Of a stretch of DNA of 64,000 nucleotides, positions 29,457-37,791 are shown piece by piece; positions within the stretch are counted from its first letter, which is position 1, and every line of letters starts with the position of its first letter. A program made the translations under genes and the position numbers. Source of the DNA: Frigoribacterium sp. ACAM 257 (GTDB lineage Bacteria; Actinomycetota; Actinomycetes; Actinomycetales; Microbacteriaceae); assembly GCF_007954365.1 (NCBI RefSeq), contig NZ_VOLO01000001.1, positions 124,001 to 188,000 of the forward strand, given 5' to 3'. A model generated the notes under the pieces. That model did not search any database and was not told the DNA's origin. It saw nothing but the letters and a program-made list of their open reading frames with translations.

Positions 29457-30158
29457 GTGACTGGACAGAGCGGCAACACCATGCGCGTGGTGAGCTACAA
29501 CCTGCGCGAGCACACGGCCAAGGGCGAGATCCGAGCCCTCGCAGAGGACCACAGCGCCGACGTGCTGTGCCTGCAGGAGGCCGACACGAAGGACATCCCC
29601 GACGAGTTCGGCGAGTTCTCGCTCGCCGCGTCGACCCGGAACAACCGTCTCGGGCTCGCGGCGTACTACCGCCGCTCGCGCTTCGAGCTGCTGGGCACGA
29701 ACGTCTACGCGCTGAAGAAGAGCATGCACGACCGCGTGATGTCGCCGGCCCACGAGCGTCTGCTCGCGATGCACCTGCACGACCGCATCTCGGGTGCCGA
29801 CGTGCTGATCGGGTCGTTCCACGCGGCGCCGCTGACGGCGACGAACGGCCTGCGCAAGAAGCAGGTCGAGTCGGCCCACCAGCTGATGCGGGCCCTCGCG
29901 CCCGGCGTGCCGATGCTGATGGTCGGCGACTTCAACTACCCGTGGTTCCACGGCGGGCTCAAGAAGCGCATCGAGCGCGACGGCTTCGTCCTGACCCGCA
30001 GCAGCACGCCCACCTACCTCGGCTACAAGTACGTCAAGGGCCACTTCGACTTCGCGACGAGCTACGACCTCACCATCGAGGACGTCGTGACGCTGCCCGC
30101 CGGCATCAGCGACCACCGGCCGATCCTCGTGCGCGCCACCGGGCTGGCCACGGCCTAG
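29457..30158 (+). CDS. Endonuclease/exonuclease/phosphatase (EEP) family protein
   Basis: A 233-residue hydrolase. The conserved order is RVVSYNLREH (Asn), VLCLQEAD (metal-binding Glu), GSFHAAPL, MLMVGDFNYPW (Asp/Asn) and ISDHRPILV (catalytic Asp-His). There is no signal peptide, so it acts in the cytoplasm. The family covers nucleases and phosphoesterases and the substrate cannot be told. GTG 29457 has TAGGTT eight bases upstream, a leaderless-type arrangement; ATG 29481 is the alternative. Confidence 0.85.
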   Translation: MTGQSGNTMRVVSYNLREHTAKGEIRALAEDHSADVLCLQEADTKDIPDEFGEFSLAASTRNNRLGLAAYYRRSRFELLGTNVYALKKSMHDRVMSPAHERLLAMHLHDRISGADVLIGSFHAAPLTATNGLRKKQVESAHQLMRALAPGVPMLMVGDFNYPWFHGGLKKRIERDGFVLTRSSTPTYLGYKYVKGHFDFATSYDLTIEDVVTLPAGISDHRPILVRATGLATA

Positions 30159-30188
30159 CGCGTTCCCGGCTCGTCTCTCGACGACGAC

Positions 30189-30222
30189 GAGAGGCCCCGG
30201 TGCAGGTGCACCGGGGCCTCTC
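30189..30222 (+). terminator. Terminator of the EEP gene
   Basis: A perfect 16-bp inverted repeat (GAGAGGCCCCGGTGCA at 30189-30204 and its inverse at 30207-30222) is followed by a T-containing stretch, 31 bp after the stop. Confidence 0.85.
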
Positions 30223-30268
30223 GTCTGTCGTGCTGTCGTGCCGTCGACGCGCTGGGCGCGACGGGCGT

Positions 30269-30293
30269 CGAGGAGGCGGGTCGCGCCTCCTCG
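30269..30293 (-). terminator. Terminator of the OB-fold gene
   Basis: CGAGGAGGCG (30269-30278) pairs with CGCCTCCTCG (30284-30293) over a 5-nt loop, directly beyond the stop of the minus-strand gene ending at 30301. Confidence 0.75.
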
Positions 30294-30300
30294 GGACCGC

Positions 30301-30582
30301 CTAGGCGGCGAGCGCGAGCGCGTGGGCGCTCACGGCGTAGGCCTGCACGATGGTGCGGCTGGGCTCGCGGCGCCAGCTGCGGCCGGGGATGACCCAGCCC
30401 TGGGCGCCCTCGACGGTGACGGTCGCGCCGACACGGACGTCGTCGGTGACGACGTCGCTCCAGGCGCGAACGACGAACTCGGCGCCGGAGGCGTCGACGA
30501 CGACGAACTCGGCGAGGCGGGCGGTGGACAGGACGGGCTCGGTGGTGACCGTGCCGCTCAGGGTGGTGATGTTCTCGTTCAT
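30301..30582 (-). CDS. Small OB-fold, SSB-like protein
   Basis: A 93-residue protein beginning MNENITTLSGTVTTEPVLST, with alternating beta stretches (AEFVVVDASGAEFVVRAWSD, VRVGATVTVEGAQGW) in the order seen in single-stranded-DNA-binding OB folds. The DNA-binding loop is shortened and no acidic C-terminal tip is present, so it is not the housekeeping SSB. It may bind nucleic acid or be a divergent relative. GAAGAAGAG lies upstream of the ATG. Confidence 0.6.
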   Translation of the reverse strand: MNENITTLSGTVTTEPVLSTARLAEFVVVDASGAEFVVRAWSDVVTDDVRVGATVTVEGAQGWVIPGRSWRREPSRTIVQAYAVSAHALALAA

Positions 30583-30959
30583 GCGTGTTCTCTTCTTCGA
30601 TGTGTGCTGTGTTGCTCAGCGTCGTGGCACGCAGCGCGGGGCATGCGTGGATCGCCGTTCTCGGCGGTGGGGCGGACGGATGTCCTCAGGCTCGGGGAGC
30701 CTGGTCGGGCCTCGTCTCGGGCGACGACCGGTGAGTAGGCGAGCGGGTGAGGCTCGGACCGGTGTACACGAGAGCTACAGACGGGATCTGCAGGCTGTTC
30801 GACTCGGCCTGCGTGTGGACGACAGGGCCGTGAGTCGGGAACGATCTGAGAGGATCGTTGCCAAGCGACCTGCAACGGTAACACGGCTCTTCCGAAAGCA
30901 CCAGGGCTGATCCGTGACGTCGCTGAGAACGCCGGAGGAGGCGGTGGTTCGATGAGTGC
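30583..30959. other. 377-bp intergenic region of lower GC
   Basis: Between divergent starts. The right half (about 30770-30950) is visibly less GC-rich than its surroundings and has a short palindrome CGATC...GATCG near 30842-30857. No convincing gene, riboswitch or known operator was found. Confidence 0.5.
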
Positions 30960-31799
30960 ATGACATCGATCCCCACAATCACCCTGAACAACGGCGTCGA
31001 GATCCCCCAGCTCGGCTTCGGCGTGTACCAGGTCGAGCCCGACGAGACGAAGGACGCGACGCTCACCGCCCTCGAGGTGGGCTACCGCCACATCGACACG
31101 GCGCAGATGTACGGCAACGAGGCAGGCGTCGGCGAGGCGCTGCGCGAGTCGGGCCTCGACCGCTCCGAGATCTTCGTCACCTCCAAGCTCAACAACGGCT
31201 TCCACCGTCGCGACGACGCCCTCAAGGCGTTCGACGGCACGCTCGACGCTCTGAAGGCCGACTACGTCGACCTGTTCCTCATCCACTGGCCCCTGCCGAC
31301 CACGGACGTCGACTATCTCGAGACCTGGAAGGCGCTCGAGGAGATCTACGCCACGGGCCGCGCCAAGGCCATCGGCGTCTCGAACTTCCACCAGCCGCAC
31401 CTGCAGCGCCTGCTGGACGAGGCCGACGTCGTGCCCGCCGTCAACCAGATCGAGGTGCACCCCTACCTCGCCAACGATTCGCTGCGCCTCTTCGGCGTCG
31501 AGCACGGCATCCACACCGAGGCGTGGTCGCCCATCGCCCAGGGCAAGGTCCTCGAGGACCCGACCCTCGTCGAGATCGCGGAGCGCGTCGGCAAGTCGAC
31601 CGCCCAGGTGACCCTGCGCTGGCACGTGCAGCGCGGCGACATCGTGTTCCCCAAGTCGGTCACGCGCTCGCGCGTCGAGGAGAACTTCGCCCTCTTCGAC
31701 TTCGAGCTGTCCGACGCCGACGTCGCGGCCATCACGGACCTCGACAAGGGCGAGCGCACGGGTCCCGACCCCGACACGTTCGACTACATCCCCGGCTGA
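30960..31799 (+). CDS. Aldo/keto reductase (AKR5, diketogluconate-reductase-like)
   Basis: A 279-residue NADPH-dependent TIM-barrel reductase. Motifs are LGFGVYQVEP, GYRHIDTAQMYGNE (catalytic Asp and Tyr), VTSKLNN (catalytic Lys), LFLIHWPLP (catalytic His), AIGVSNFH, NQIEVHPYL and the cofactor site IVFPKSVTRSRVEEN. Length is typical. No strong ribosome-binding site is seen next to ATG 30960. Substrate unknown; the group reduces small carbonyls and sugar-derived ketones. Confidence 0.93.
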   Translation: MTSIPTITLNNGVEIPQLGFGVYQVEPDETKDATLTALEVGYRHIDTAQMYGNEAGVGEALRESGLDRSEIFVTSKLNNGFHRRDDALKAFDGTLDALKADYVDLFLIHWPLPTTDVDYLETWKALEEIYATGRAKAIGVSNFHQPHLQRLLDEADVVPAVNQIEVHPYLANDSLRLFGVEHGIHTEAWSPIAQGKVLEDPTLVEIAERVGKSTAQVTLRWHVQRGDIVFPKSVTRSRVEENFALFDFELSDADVAAITDLDKGERTGPDPDTFDYIPG

Positions 31800-31807
31800 G
31801 CCGCGGT

Positions 31808-31900
31808 CAGGTCAGGTGACCTGACCTGGATCGTCCGGCCCGCGGGCCGGACCCGGCTGTGCCGACGGGCCGGTCTCCCCGCAGGGGGAGACCGGCCCGT
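31808..31900 (+). terminator. Three consecutive hairpins after the aldo/keto reductase
   Basis: CAGGTCAGGT/ACCTGACCTG (31808-31828), the perfect 20-bp palindrome at 31833-31852 (starting GTCCGGCCCG), and a 16-bp perfect stem at 31865-31880 with 31885-31900 over a GCAG loop. The last is the best terminator candidate. Confidence 0.75.
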
Positions 31901-31963
31901 CCTAGTAGGGTCGTCGTCTGCACGGGAGGCCTACCCGAGGCGTCCCCGCGCTACCAGGAGCGA

Positions 31964-32716
31964 GTGAACAGGGTGCGAACAGTCGTCGGCGTGCTGCGCC
32001 TCGTCGTCGCCGCCGTGGGCACGGCCGCCCTCGTGTCGTACTTCTTCTACACGCTCGGCTTCTCGACCTTCTCCACGGTCAACTACTTCGCGTACTTCAC
32101 GCAGCAGAGCAACACGGCGAACGTGGTCGTCCTCGCCGTCTCGGGGGCGCTGTCGCTCCGCGGCCGACCCGAGGGTCGCGCCTTCGCGGCGGTGCACGCG
32201 CTCGTCACCACCTACGTGGTCGTCTCGGGGATCGTCTACGGCATCATCCTGATCGAGTCGCTCAGCAACGACTTCGCCATCGGGGTGCCCTGGTCGACCC
32301 AGGTGCTGCACTTCTGGATCCCGGGGTTCCTCGTCGTCGACTGGGTCCTCGCCCCCGGGCGCACCCGCGTCAGCTGGGCGATGCTCTCGGTCGTGCTGGT
32401 GTTCCCGGTCGTCTGGGGGATCGCGACCATCGTGCGCGGCGCCGACGTCGGCTGGTACCCGTACTTCTTCCTCGACCCGGCCCAGGTGCGCTGGCCGGAC
32501 GAGTTCGTCATGTACAACGCGATCGCCCTGGCCGTCATCGTCGGGGTGATGTCGGCCCTGATCGCCCTCAGCCACCTGCGGCCCGGGCCGCGGCCGAGCG
32601 TGCTGCTGCGGCGTGGCGAGCGCGCCGAGGCTGCTCAGCCGGCGGGCGCCTCCGAGGAGTCCGTGCCCGTGTCGGGCTCGGGCGCCGGCGTCTCCTCGGC
32701 TACGAGGTCGAAGTAG
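31964..32716 (+). CDS. Pr6Pr-family membrane protein
   Basis: A 250-residue protein with about six membrane segments. FFYTLGFSTFSTVNYFAYFTQQSNTAN, then WSTQVLHFWIPGFLVVDWVLAP, and a last loop with VRWPDEFVMYNA match the conserved positions of Pr6Pr/FAR-17a-AIG1-like six-helix proteins, whose function in bacteria is unknown. GTG 31964 follows AGGAG. The last 28 residues (Ala/Ser/Glu-rich) overlap antisense with the end of the amine oxidase gene for 82 bp. Confidence 0.8.
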   Translation: MNRVRTVVGVLRLVVAAVGTAALVSYFFYTLGFSTFSTVNYFAYFTQQSNTANVVVLAVSGALSLRGRPEGRAFAAVHALVTTYVVVSGIVYGIILIESLSNDFAIGVPWSTQVLHFWIPGFLVVDWVLAPGRTRVSWAMLSVVLVFPVVWGIATIVRGADVGWYPYFFLDPAQVRWPDEFVMYNAIALAVIVGVMSALIALSHLRPGPRPSVLLRRGERAEAAQPAGASEESVPVSGSGAGVSSATRSK

Positions 32717-34173
32717 GGCGCGAGGCCCGCGAGCGCATCGGCGACGGCCTCGTCGTCGCCGAGCTCGAGGCTCGCGACCGCGTCGTCCCCGCCCGCCAGC
32801 GCGACGAGCACCGGCTCGCCCGTCGAGGGCATCAGGTTGACGAAGACCCGGAAGCCCGAGGAGCCGTCGACGGTCGTCAGCACCGTCGCCTCCGTGCTCC
32901 AGGCCCGCTCGTCGAAGCGCAGCCACAGCACCTCCTGCTGGGCGACGCCGAGCGTCTCGATCGCCGCCGTGTGCGTGGTCGGCAGCTCCGGCGAGAACTC
33001 GGTCGTCCCCTCCTTCAGGACCCCCAGCGGCAGGGTGACCACGACGCGGTCCACCGACAGGCTCTCGCCGGTGGCGAGCCGGAGCCCCACGCCCTGGTCG
33101 CCGTACTGGATCCGCGCGACGGTGCTGCCCCGCAGCACGTCGAGGCCGTCGAGCTGCGCCTCGACGAACGCGGACAGGTCGCCGGTGGCGAACGGCTCGC
33201 CGAGCGGGAACAGGCTGCCGAGGTCGGCGGCGACGAGCTCGCCGACGTCGCCCGGGTCCTGTCGCTCGGCGAGGTCGTCCGGCCCGGCGCCCCAGCGCAC
33301 GGGCAGCGCCTCGTCGAGCACGAACTGCAGCCGGGCGGCGTCGGACACGCCCGTCGCGTCGGGCTCGAGCGACTGCTGCTCGGGCCCGGTGCCGGCGCCG
33401 GTGACGGCCTGCGCGACCGTGACGGAGGCGGCCTGGTCGTCGGCCCACCCGGCGGCCGACGCGAAGGAACGCTCGGGGACGCCGTCGAGCGAGGTCGTCT
33501 GCCCGCCTGAGGACCGCACCTCGAGCACCTCGCCGAGGCGCACGGTGTCGACCCGGCCGAGGGCGAGCGCGGCGACGAGGGCGGTGGCCGCCTCGCCGTC
33601 GAGGGAGGCGGCGCCCAGCTGGACGGGGAACGGCCAGTCGCCCCCGGTGTAGCTGGCGACCCGGCCGCCGACCCGGTCGCGGGCCTCGACCACGACCACG
33701 TCGTAGCCCTGGTCGGCGAGGCTGCGGGCCGCGGTGGCCCCGGCCATGCCAGCTCCGACGACGGCGATCCGCTCGCCGGGCTCGGCCACGTCGGCCACGG
33801 CCCGCGCGACGTCGAAGCCGCTGGCCCGCGCGCCGCCGAGGGTGCCAGGGGCCGTGCTCGCGGCGGCCTCGCCCGCGAAGAAGAGGCGGTCGTCGACCGG
33901 GCTGCGGAGCGCCGCACGGTCGGCCTCGGACGACGACGTCGTGAGGTAGCTGCCCGAACCCCGGGCGAACGGGTCGTCGGCCCAGCCGCTGCGGCGGAAC
34001 GCGGACGGCGTCGGACCGGCCGAGGGGGTCACGGTGGGGGTCGGCGTGGGCGTCGGAGTGCTGCTCGGCGTCGTCGGTGCGGGGGAGGGGCCGTCGGTCG
34101 TGCAGGCCGCGAGCAGCAGCACGGCGGCCCCGGAGGCCGACCCCCTCAGGAACGCGCGACGACTGATGCCCAT
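32635..34173 (-). CDS. Amine-oxidase-like FAD enzyme with permuted domain order, Tat lipoprotein
   Basis: A 512-residue exported flavoenzyme. The N-terminus has a Tat motif SRRAFLRG and lipobox LLAAC (C24), then a Thr/Pro linker. Next comes a segment that normally ends this family (SGWADDPFARGSGSY ... DRLFFAGEAAA ... GTLGGARASGFDVARAVA). Only then follows the dinucleotide-binding motif IAVVGAGMAGATAARSLADQG and the rest of the catalytic domain, to VLVALAGGDDAVASLELGDD near the end. The protein stops where the relocated segment would normally start. The polyamine/monoamine oxidase family is clear; the substrate is unknown. Confidence 0.85.
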   Translation of the reverse strand: MGISRRAFLRGSASGAAVLLLAACTTDGPSPAPTTPSSTPTPTPTPTVTPSAGPTPSAFRRSGWADDPFARGSGSYLTTSSSEADRAALRSPVDDRLFFAGEAAASTAPGTLGGARASGFDVARAVADVAEPGERIAVVGAGMAGATAARSLADQGYDVVVVEARDRVGGRVASYTGGDWPFPVQLGAASLDGEAATALVAALALGRVDTVRLGEVLEVRSSGGQTTSLDGVPERSFASAAGWADDQAASVTVAQAVTGAGTGPEQQSLEPDATGVSDAARLQFVLDEALPVRWGAGPDDLAERQDPGDVGELVAADLGSLFPLGEPFATGDLSAFVEAQLDGLDVLRGSTVARIQYGDQGVGLRLATGESLSVDRVVVTLPLGVLKEGTTEFSPELPTTHTAAIETLGVAQQEVLWLRFDERAWSTEATVLTTVDGSSGFRVFVNLMPSTGEPVLVALAGGDDAVASLELGDDEAVADALAGLAPYFDLVAEETPAPEPDTGTDSSEAPAG

Positions 34174-34260
34174 GGTGCGTCCATCATCGCAGGGCGGGGG
34201 CCCGTGCGGCGACGTGGACCGCGGTGTGCGGGGCGCGGCGGACCGCGGCGTGGACGCGCC

Positions 34261-35058
34261 TCAGGCGTCGACGGCCTCGAGCCAGGTGCGGAGCAGGTCG
34301 GTGACCTGGTCGACCGGCATCAGCGACGACGCGTGGTCCTGCCCGACGAGCTCGAAGAACGCTGCGGTCGGCATCCGGCGCGCGGCGTCCTGCGACTCGC
34401 GGTGCCGTGCCTCGTCGCGGGTGCCGGCGATCAGCAGGGTGGGCACCGACACGTCGTCGAGCTGTCGGGCCGTGAGCCCGCCGCCCGTCTCGGCCGCCCG
34501 GAAGAACGCCGCCAGGGCCAGGGCGTCGTCGTTCATGAAGGCGAGGCGCGTCGCCGGGTCGAGGCGGCGGCCCATGGTGTGCTCCCAGCGCTCGACGAAG
34601 GCGGGCATGCCCCCGGTCAGGAGCGCCGCCTCCCAGTCGGGTGCGAAGGTGGCGCCGATGTTGCCGTTCATCGGCGCCCAGCTGCCACCGATCGTCGTGA
34701 GCGTGCGGAGAAGCTCGGGCTGGTGCGCCGCGATCGACAGCCCGATGCGGGCGCCGAACGAGTAGCCGACGAAGTGGACGGGCGCGAGATCCGTCGCCTC
34801 GAGGACGGCCGCGACGTCGCCACGGTGCAGGGCCATGTCGTACGAGGCGACGTCGTGCGGGGCCCCGCTCCGACCGTGGCCGCGCAGGTCGAGGGCGACG
34901 ACGGTGAAGTCGCGCTCGAGGTCGCGGAGGTAGCCGAGGCCCCGCCATGCGCCCTTCGACAGGCCGGAGCCGTGCACGAGCAGCAGCGGCGGGCCGTCGC
35001 CGGCGACCTCGTACGCGATCTCGGTGCCGTCGACGGGGTTCTGGACGTGATCGCGCAT
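34261..35058 (-). CDS. Alpha/beta hydrolase
   Basis: A 265-residue hydrolase of the haloperoxidase/enol-lactonase-like group. The oxyanion region is LLLVHGSGLSKG, the nucleophile elbow GYSFGA, and the catalytic His is in VGQDHASS near residue 240. A LDLRGHGRSG segment is typical. The start ATG 35058 has CAGACT six bases upstream, a leaderless-like arrangement. The substrate is unknown; the adjacent amine oxidase runs the same way but 87 bp separates them. Confidence 0.88.
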   Translation of the reverse strand: MRDHVQNPVDGTEIAYEVAGDGPPLLLVHGSGLSKGAWRGLGYLRDLERDFTVVALDLRGHGRSGAPHDVASYDMALHRGDVAAVLEATDLAPVHFVGYSFGARIGLSIAAHQPELLRTLTTIGGSWAPMNGNIGATFAPDWEAALLTGGMPAFVERWEHTMGRRLDPATRLAFMNDDALALAAFFRAAETGGGLTARQLDDVSVPTLLIAGTRDEARHRESQDAARRMPTAAFFELVGQDHASSLMPVDQVTDLLRTWLEAVDA

Positions 35059-35085
35059 CGGACCAGTCTGGCAGTGCGCCGGCCC

Positions 35086-35171
35086 GTCGACGATTCAGGC
35101 GTCGTCGTCGTCCGGCTGCCCCGGGGCCGGTCCGCTCCGGGTCGCCGTCGCCCGTCGCCTGATTCCTCGAC
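35086..35171. repeat. 86-bp inverted-arm element, copy 7
   Basis: Left arm GTCGACGATTCAGG (35086-35099), right arm CCTGATTCCTCGAC (35158-35171), 58 bp between. It lies between two divergent genes and 50 bp from the 70-bp four-box palindrome. Confidence 0.9.
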
Positions 35172-35220
35172 GCGATCCGCTCCGCCCCGCCGCGCCCTGT
35201 CGCTCCGACGTCGCGAACGT

Positions 35221-35290
35221 CGACGGCGGGTCTTCCGGGTCGAGGGCGGGTCACGGACTACCCGCCCTCGACCCGGAAGACCCGCCCTCG
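35221..35290. repeat. 70-bp four-box palindrome, copy 1
   Basis: Four boxes related to GAGGGCGGGTC are laid out as outer-left 12 bp, 6-bp spacer, inner-left 14 bp, 6-bp centre, inner-right 14 bp, 6-bp spacer, outer-right 12 bp. In this copy the spacers are also complementary, giving a perfect 27-bp stem (35225-35251 with 35260-35286) with an 8-nt loop. The same 70-bp layout recurs at 62728-62797. Confidence 0.9.
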
Positions 35291-35411
35291 GCAAGCACGC
35301 GGCGCTGAGGGCGGCACGGGCTGTACGTGGCGGGCGGGCTGCGCGCGCGTGCGGGGGGAGCTGCGAGCGCCGACGCGCGCGGGGGCGGCTGCGGGCGGGC
35401 ACGATGGGGCG

Positions 35412-36125
35412 ATGATCGACGCGTGGACTGCCGCACAGGTGAAGGCGGCCGAGCAGCCGCACCTCGACGCGGGCGAGCCGCTGATGCAGCGAGCGAGCGA
35501 GGGCCTGGCGCGTGAGGTCGAGCGTCTGCTCCGCACCTCCGGCCGGTGGCCCGCACCGGTCGTGCTGCTCGTCGGCAGCGGCAGCAACGGAGGCGACGCG
35601 CTGTTCGCCGGTGCCCTGCTGGCCGACGGGGGCTGCACCGTCACGGTCGTCCCGACGGGCAGCCGGCTGCACGAGGAGGGGCTCGCCGCGGCCCGTGCCT
35701 CCGGCGCCGTCGTCGACGACGCGGCCCGGTGGTCGACCATCGAGGAGGCGGGCGCCGGGCTCCGGGAATCGGGCGCGGCAGTCGTCATCGACGGTGTGCT
35801 CGGCACCGGCACGAGCGCCCACCCCGCCCTGCGCGGCGCGGCCCGGGACGTCGTCGCGGCCCTGCTGCCCTGGGTCACGGCTCCCGAGGGCCCGCTGGTC
35901 GTCGCCGTCGACGTGCCGAGCGGCATCGGCCCTGACGACGGCGCCGTCCCCGACCAGACCGTGCTGCCCGCGACGCTCACGGTGACCTTCGGCGCGCACA
36001 AGGCCGGGCTCCTGCTCGAGCCCGCCGCCGCGCTCGCCGGCGAGGTGGTGCTCGTCGACATCGGCCTGCTGCCCGACCTGATCGCGGTGCCGCCGGCGGT
36101 CAGCGTGCCGGGGCCCGCCTCCTGA
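35412..36125 (+). CDS. nnrE: NAD(P)H-hydrate epimerase (YjeF_N domain)
   Basis: A 237-residue YjeF N-terminal-domain protein that epimerises damaged NAD(P)H hydrates so that a dehydratase can repair them. LVGSGSNGGDALFAGALLA is the glycine-rich nucleotide loop, VVIDGVLGTGTSA holds the catalytic Asp, and VAVDVPSGIGPDDG and TFGAHKAGLLL complete the set. The C-terminal dehydratase domain usually fused to it is absent, so that enzyme must be encoded elsewhere. ATG 35412 has CACGAT six bases upstream. Confidence 0.9.
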   Translation: MIDAWTAAQVKAAEQPHLDAGEPLMQRASEGLAREVERLLRTSGRWPAPVVLLVGSGSNGGDALFAGALLADGGCTVTVVPTGSRLHEEGLAAARASGAVVDDAARWSTIEEAGAGLRESGAAVVIDGVLGTGTSAHPALRGAARDVVAALLPWVTAPEGPLVVAVDVPSGIGPDDGAVPDQTVLPATLTVTFGAHKAGLLLEPAAALAGEVVLVDIGLLPDLIAVPPAVSVPGPAS

Positions 36126-36164
36126 GGGCCGGGTCCCGAGCCCGCAGGGCGCCCTCGATCGGAT

Positions 36165-37643
36165 CTAGGACCTGCCCGAGCCGCCCTTGCCCGGCGGCAC
36201 GACCGACAGCGGGCTCGTGATCGACTCGAGCGACTTCCGCTCGGCCGACACCCCGAAGACGAACGCGATCACGCCTCCGACGAGCATGATCCCCGCGCCG
36301 AGGAAGTACCCCGCCGTCAGCGGCCCGCGGTCGGTGCCGTCGCCGATCAGCGAGCCGTAGAGCGTCGGGGCTACCGCGCCGGCGATCTGGCCGAGGGCGA
36401 AGAAGTAGCCGATCACCTGGCCGCGCAGCTCGAGCGGGAAGATCTCGCTCACCGTGAGGTAGGCCGAGGAGGCGCCCGCCGACGCGAAGAAGAACGACAC
36501 GCACCAGAACACGGTCTGGGTCGTCGCGCTCAGCACGTCCATGTGGAACAGCACGGCCGACACGGCGAGGACGACCGCCGAGACGCCGTAGGTCAGGAGG
36601 ATCATCTGGCGTCGGCCCCACGTGTCGAACAGGTGGCCGAGGAGCAGTGGGCCGAGCAGGTTGCCGATGGCGAACGGGAAGAAGAAGTACTGGGTCGACG
36701 CCGGGTCCGTGCCGTAGAAGTTCTGAAGCACCAGCGCGTAGGTGAAGAAGATCGCGTTGTAGAGGAACGACTGCGTGATCATCATCGTCGCGGCGACGAG
36801 GGTGCGCTTCGGGTAGTCCTTGATGAGGGTGCGCAGGATGACGCTGAACGGGATCCGGCCCTGGTCGGTCACCTCGAGCGCCTGGTCGTCGCGGACCGGC
36901 TCGAGGGTGCGGCCCTCCGCCTCGACGCGGTGCTCGATGTCGGTGACCGTCGCCTCCGCCTCCTCCTCACGGCCGTGGGTCATCAGCCAGCGGGGGCTCT
37001 CGGGGATGTGCCGGCGCAGGTAGATGATGATCAGGCCGAGCACCGGGCCGATGAAGAAGCCGATCCGCCAGCCGACGTTCTCGGCGAAGTAGTCGGTGTT
37101 CAGCAGGAAGAGGTTGGCGGCCGAGCCGAGGGCCGCGCCGCCCCAGTAGGTTCCGTTGATCGCGATGTCGACGCGGCCGCGGTAGCGCGACGGGATGATC
37201 TCGTCGATGGCCGAGTTGATCGCGGCGTACTCTCCGCCGATGCCCATGCCGGCGATGAACCGGAACACCGCCAGGAACGCGAAGTTCGGCGACAGCCCGG
37301 CCAGCCCGCTCGCGACCAGGTAGATCGCGAGCGTGAGGATGAAGAGCTTCTTGCGGCCGAGCGTGTCGCTCAGCCGGCCGAAGACCAGGGCACCCGCCAC
37401 CTGGCCCAGCAGGTAGATCGTGCCGAGGTAGCCGACCTGCGCGGCGGTCAGGCCGAGGTCGGCCTGGAACCCGGCGGAGGCGACGATCTGGATCTCGAGG
37501 CCGTCCAGCACCCACGAGAAGCCGAGCCCGACGACGATCGTCCAGTGGAACTTGGTCCAGGGGAGACGGTCCATGCGGGCCGGGACCAGGCTGCGGACGC
37601 TGCCGCCGCCTCCTCGGGCCGTGGTCGACGACGAGCTGCTCAT
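36165..37643 (-). CDS. MFS transporter, metabolite:H+ symporter type
   Basis: A 492-residue transporter with twelve expected membrane segments and a long central loop (about residues 230-285). Signature stretches are GRLSDTLGRKKLF, RFIAGMGIGGEYAAINSAIDEIIPSRYRGR and the mirrored FPLELRGQVIGYFFALGQ. The GGEYA motif and length resemble MFS members that import organic acids or sugars. ATG 37643 is preceded by AGGGGAG; the frame extends upstream without better signals. Substrate unknown. Confidence 0.9.
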   Translation of the reverse strand: MSSSSSTTARGGGGSVRSLVPARMDRLPWTKFHWTIVVGLGFSWVLDGLEIQIVASAGFQADLGLTAAQVGYLGTIYLLGQVAGALVFGRLSDTLGRKKLFILTLAIYLVASGLAGLSPNFAFLAVFRFIAGMGIGGEYAAINSAIDEIIPSRYRGRVDIAINGTYWGGAALGSAANLFLLNTDYFAENVGWRIGFFIGPVLGLIIIYLRRHIPESPRWLMTHGREEEAEATVTDIEHRVEAEGRTLEPVRDDQALEVTDQGRIPFSVILRTLIKDYPKRTLVAATMMITQSFLYNAIFFTYALVLQNFYGTDPASTQYFFFPFAIGNLLGPLLLGHLFDTWGRRQMILLTYGVSAVVLAVSAVLFHMDVLSATTQTVFWCVSFFFASAGASSAYLTVSEIFPLELRGQVIGYFFALGQIAGAVAPTLYGSLIGDGTDRGPLTAGYFLGAGIMLVGGVIAFVFGVSAERKSLESITSPLSVVPPGKGGSGRS

Positions 37644-37721
37644 GGTGGTCTCCCCTGTGCGCGGTGTGCATCCGTGCAGAGGATGCACGAACATCGGCGA
37701 CGGTACTCCCGGCGCCGGACG

Positions 37722-37760
37722 CACGACCGCCCTCCCCGGTCGTCGGGAAGGGCGGTCGTG
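37722..37760 (-). terminator. Hairpin after the DHA2 transporter gene
   Basis: CACGACCGCCCT (37722-37733) pairs with AGGGCGGTCGTG (37749-37760), with further partial pairing inside. It lies between the stop of the minus-strand DHA2 gene (37792) and the start of the next gene. Confidence 0.7.
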
Positions 37761-37791
37761 GGGGGAGCCCCCGGCGGGGCTGCCGACCTGG

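Noticed and set aside
30583-30959. Horizontally acquired gene in the lower-GC patch
   Set aside because: No frame there has a start with ribosome-binding site or protein-like composition; lower GC is common at promoters.
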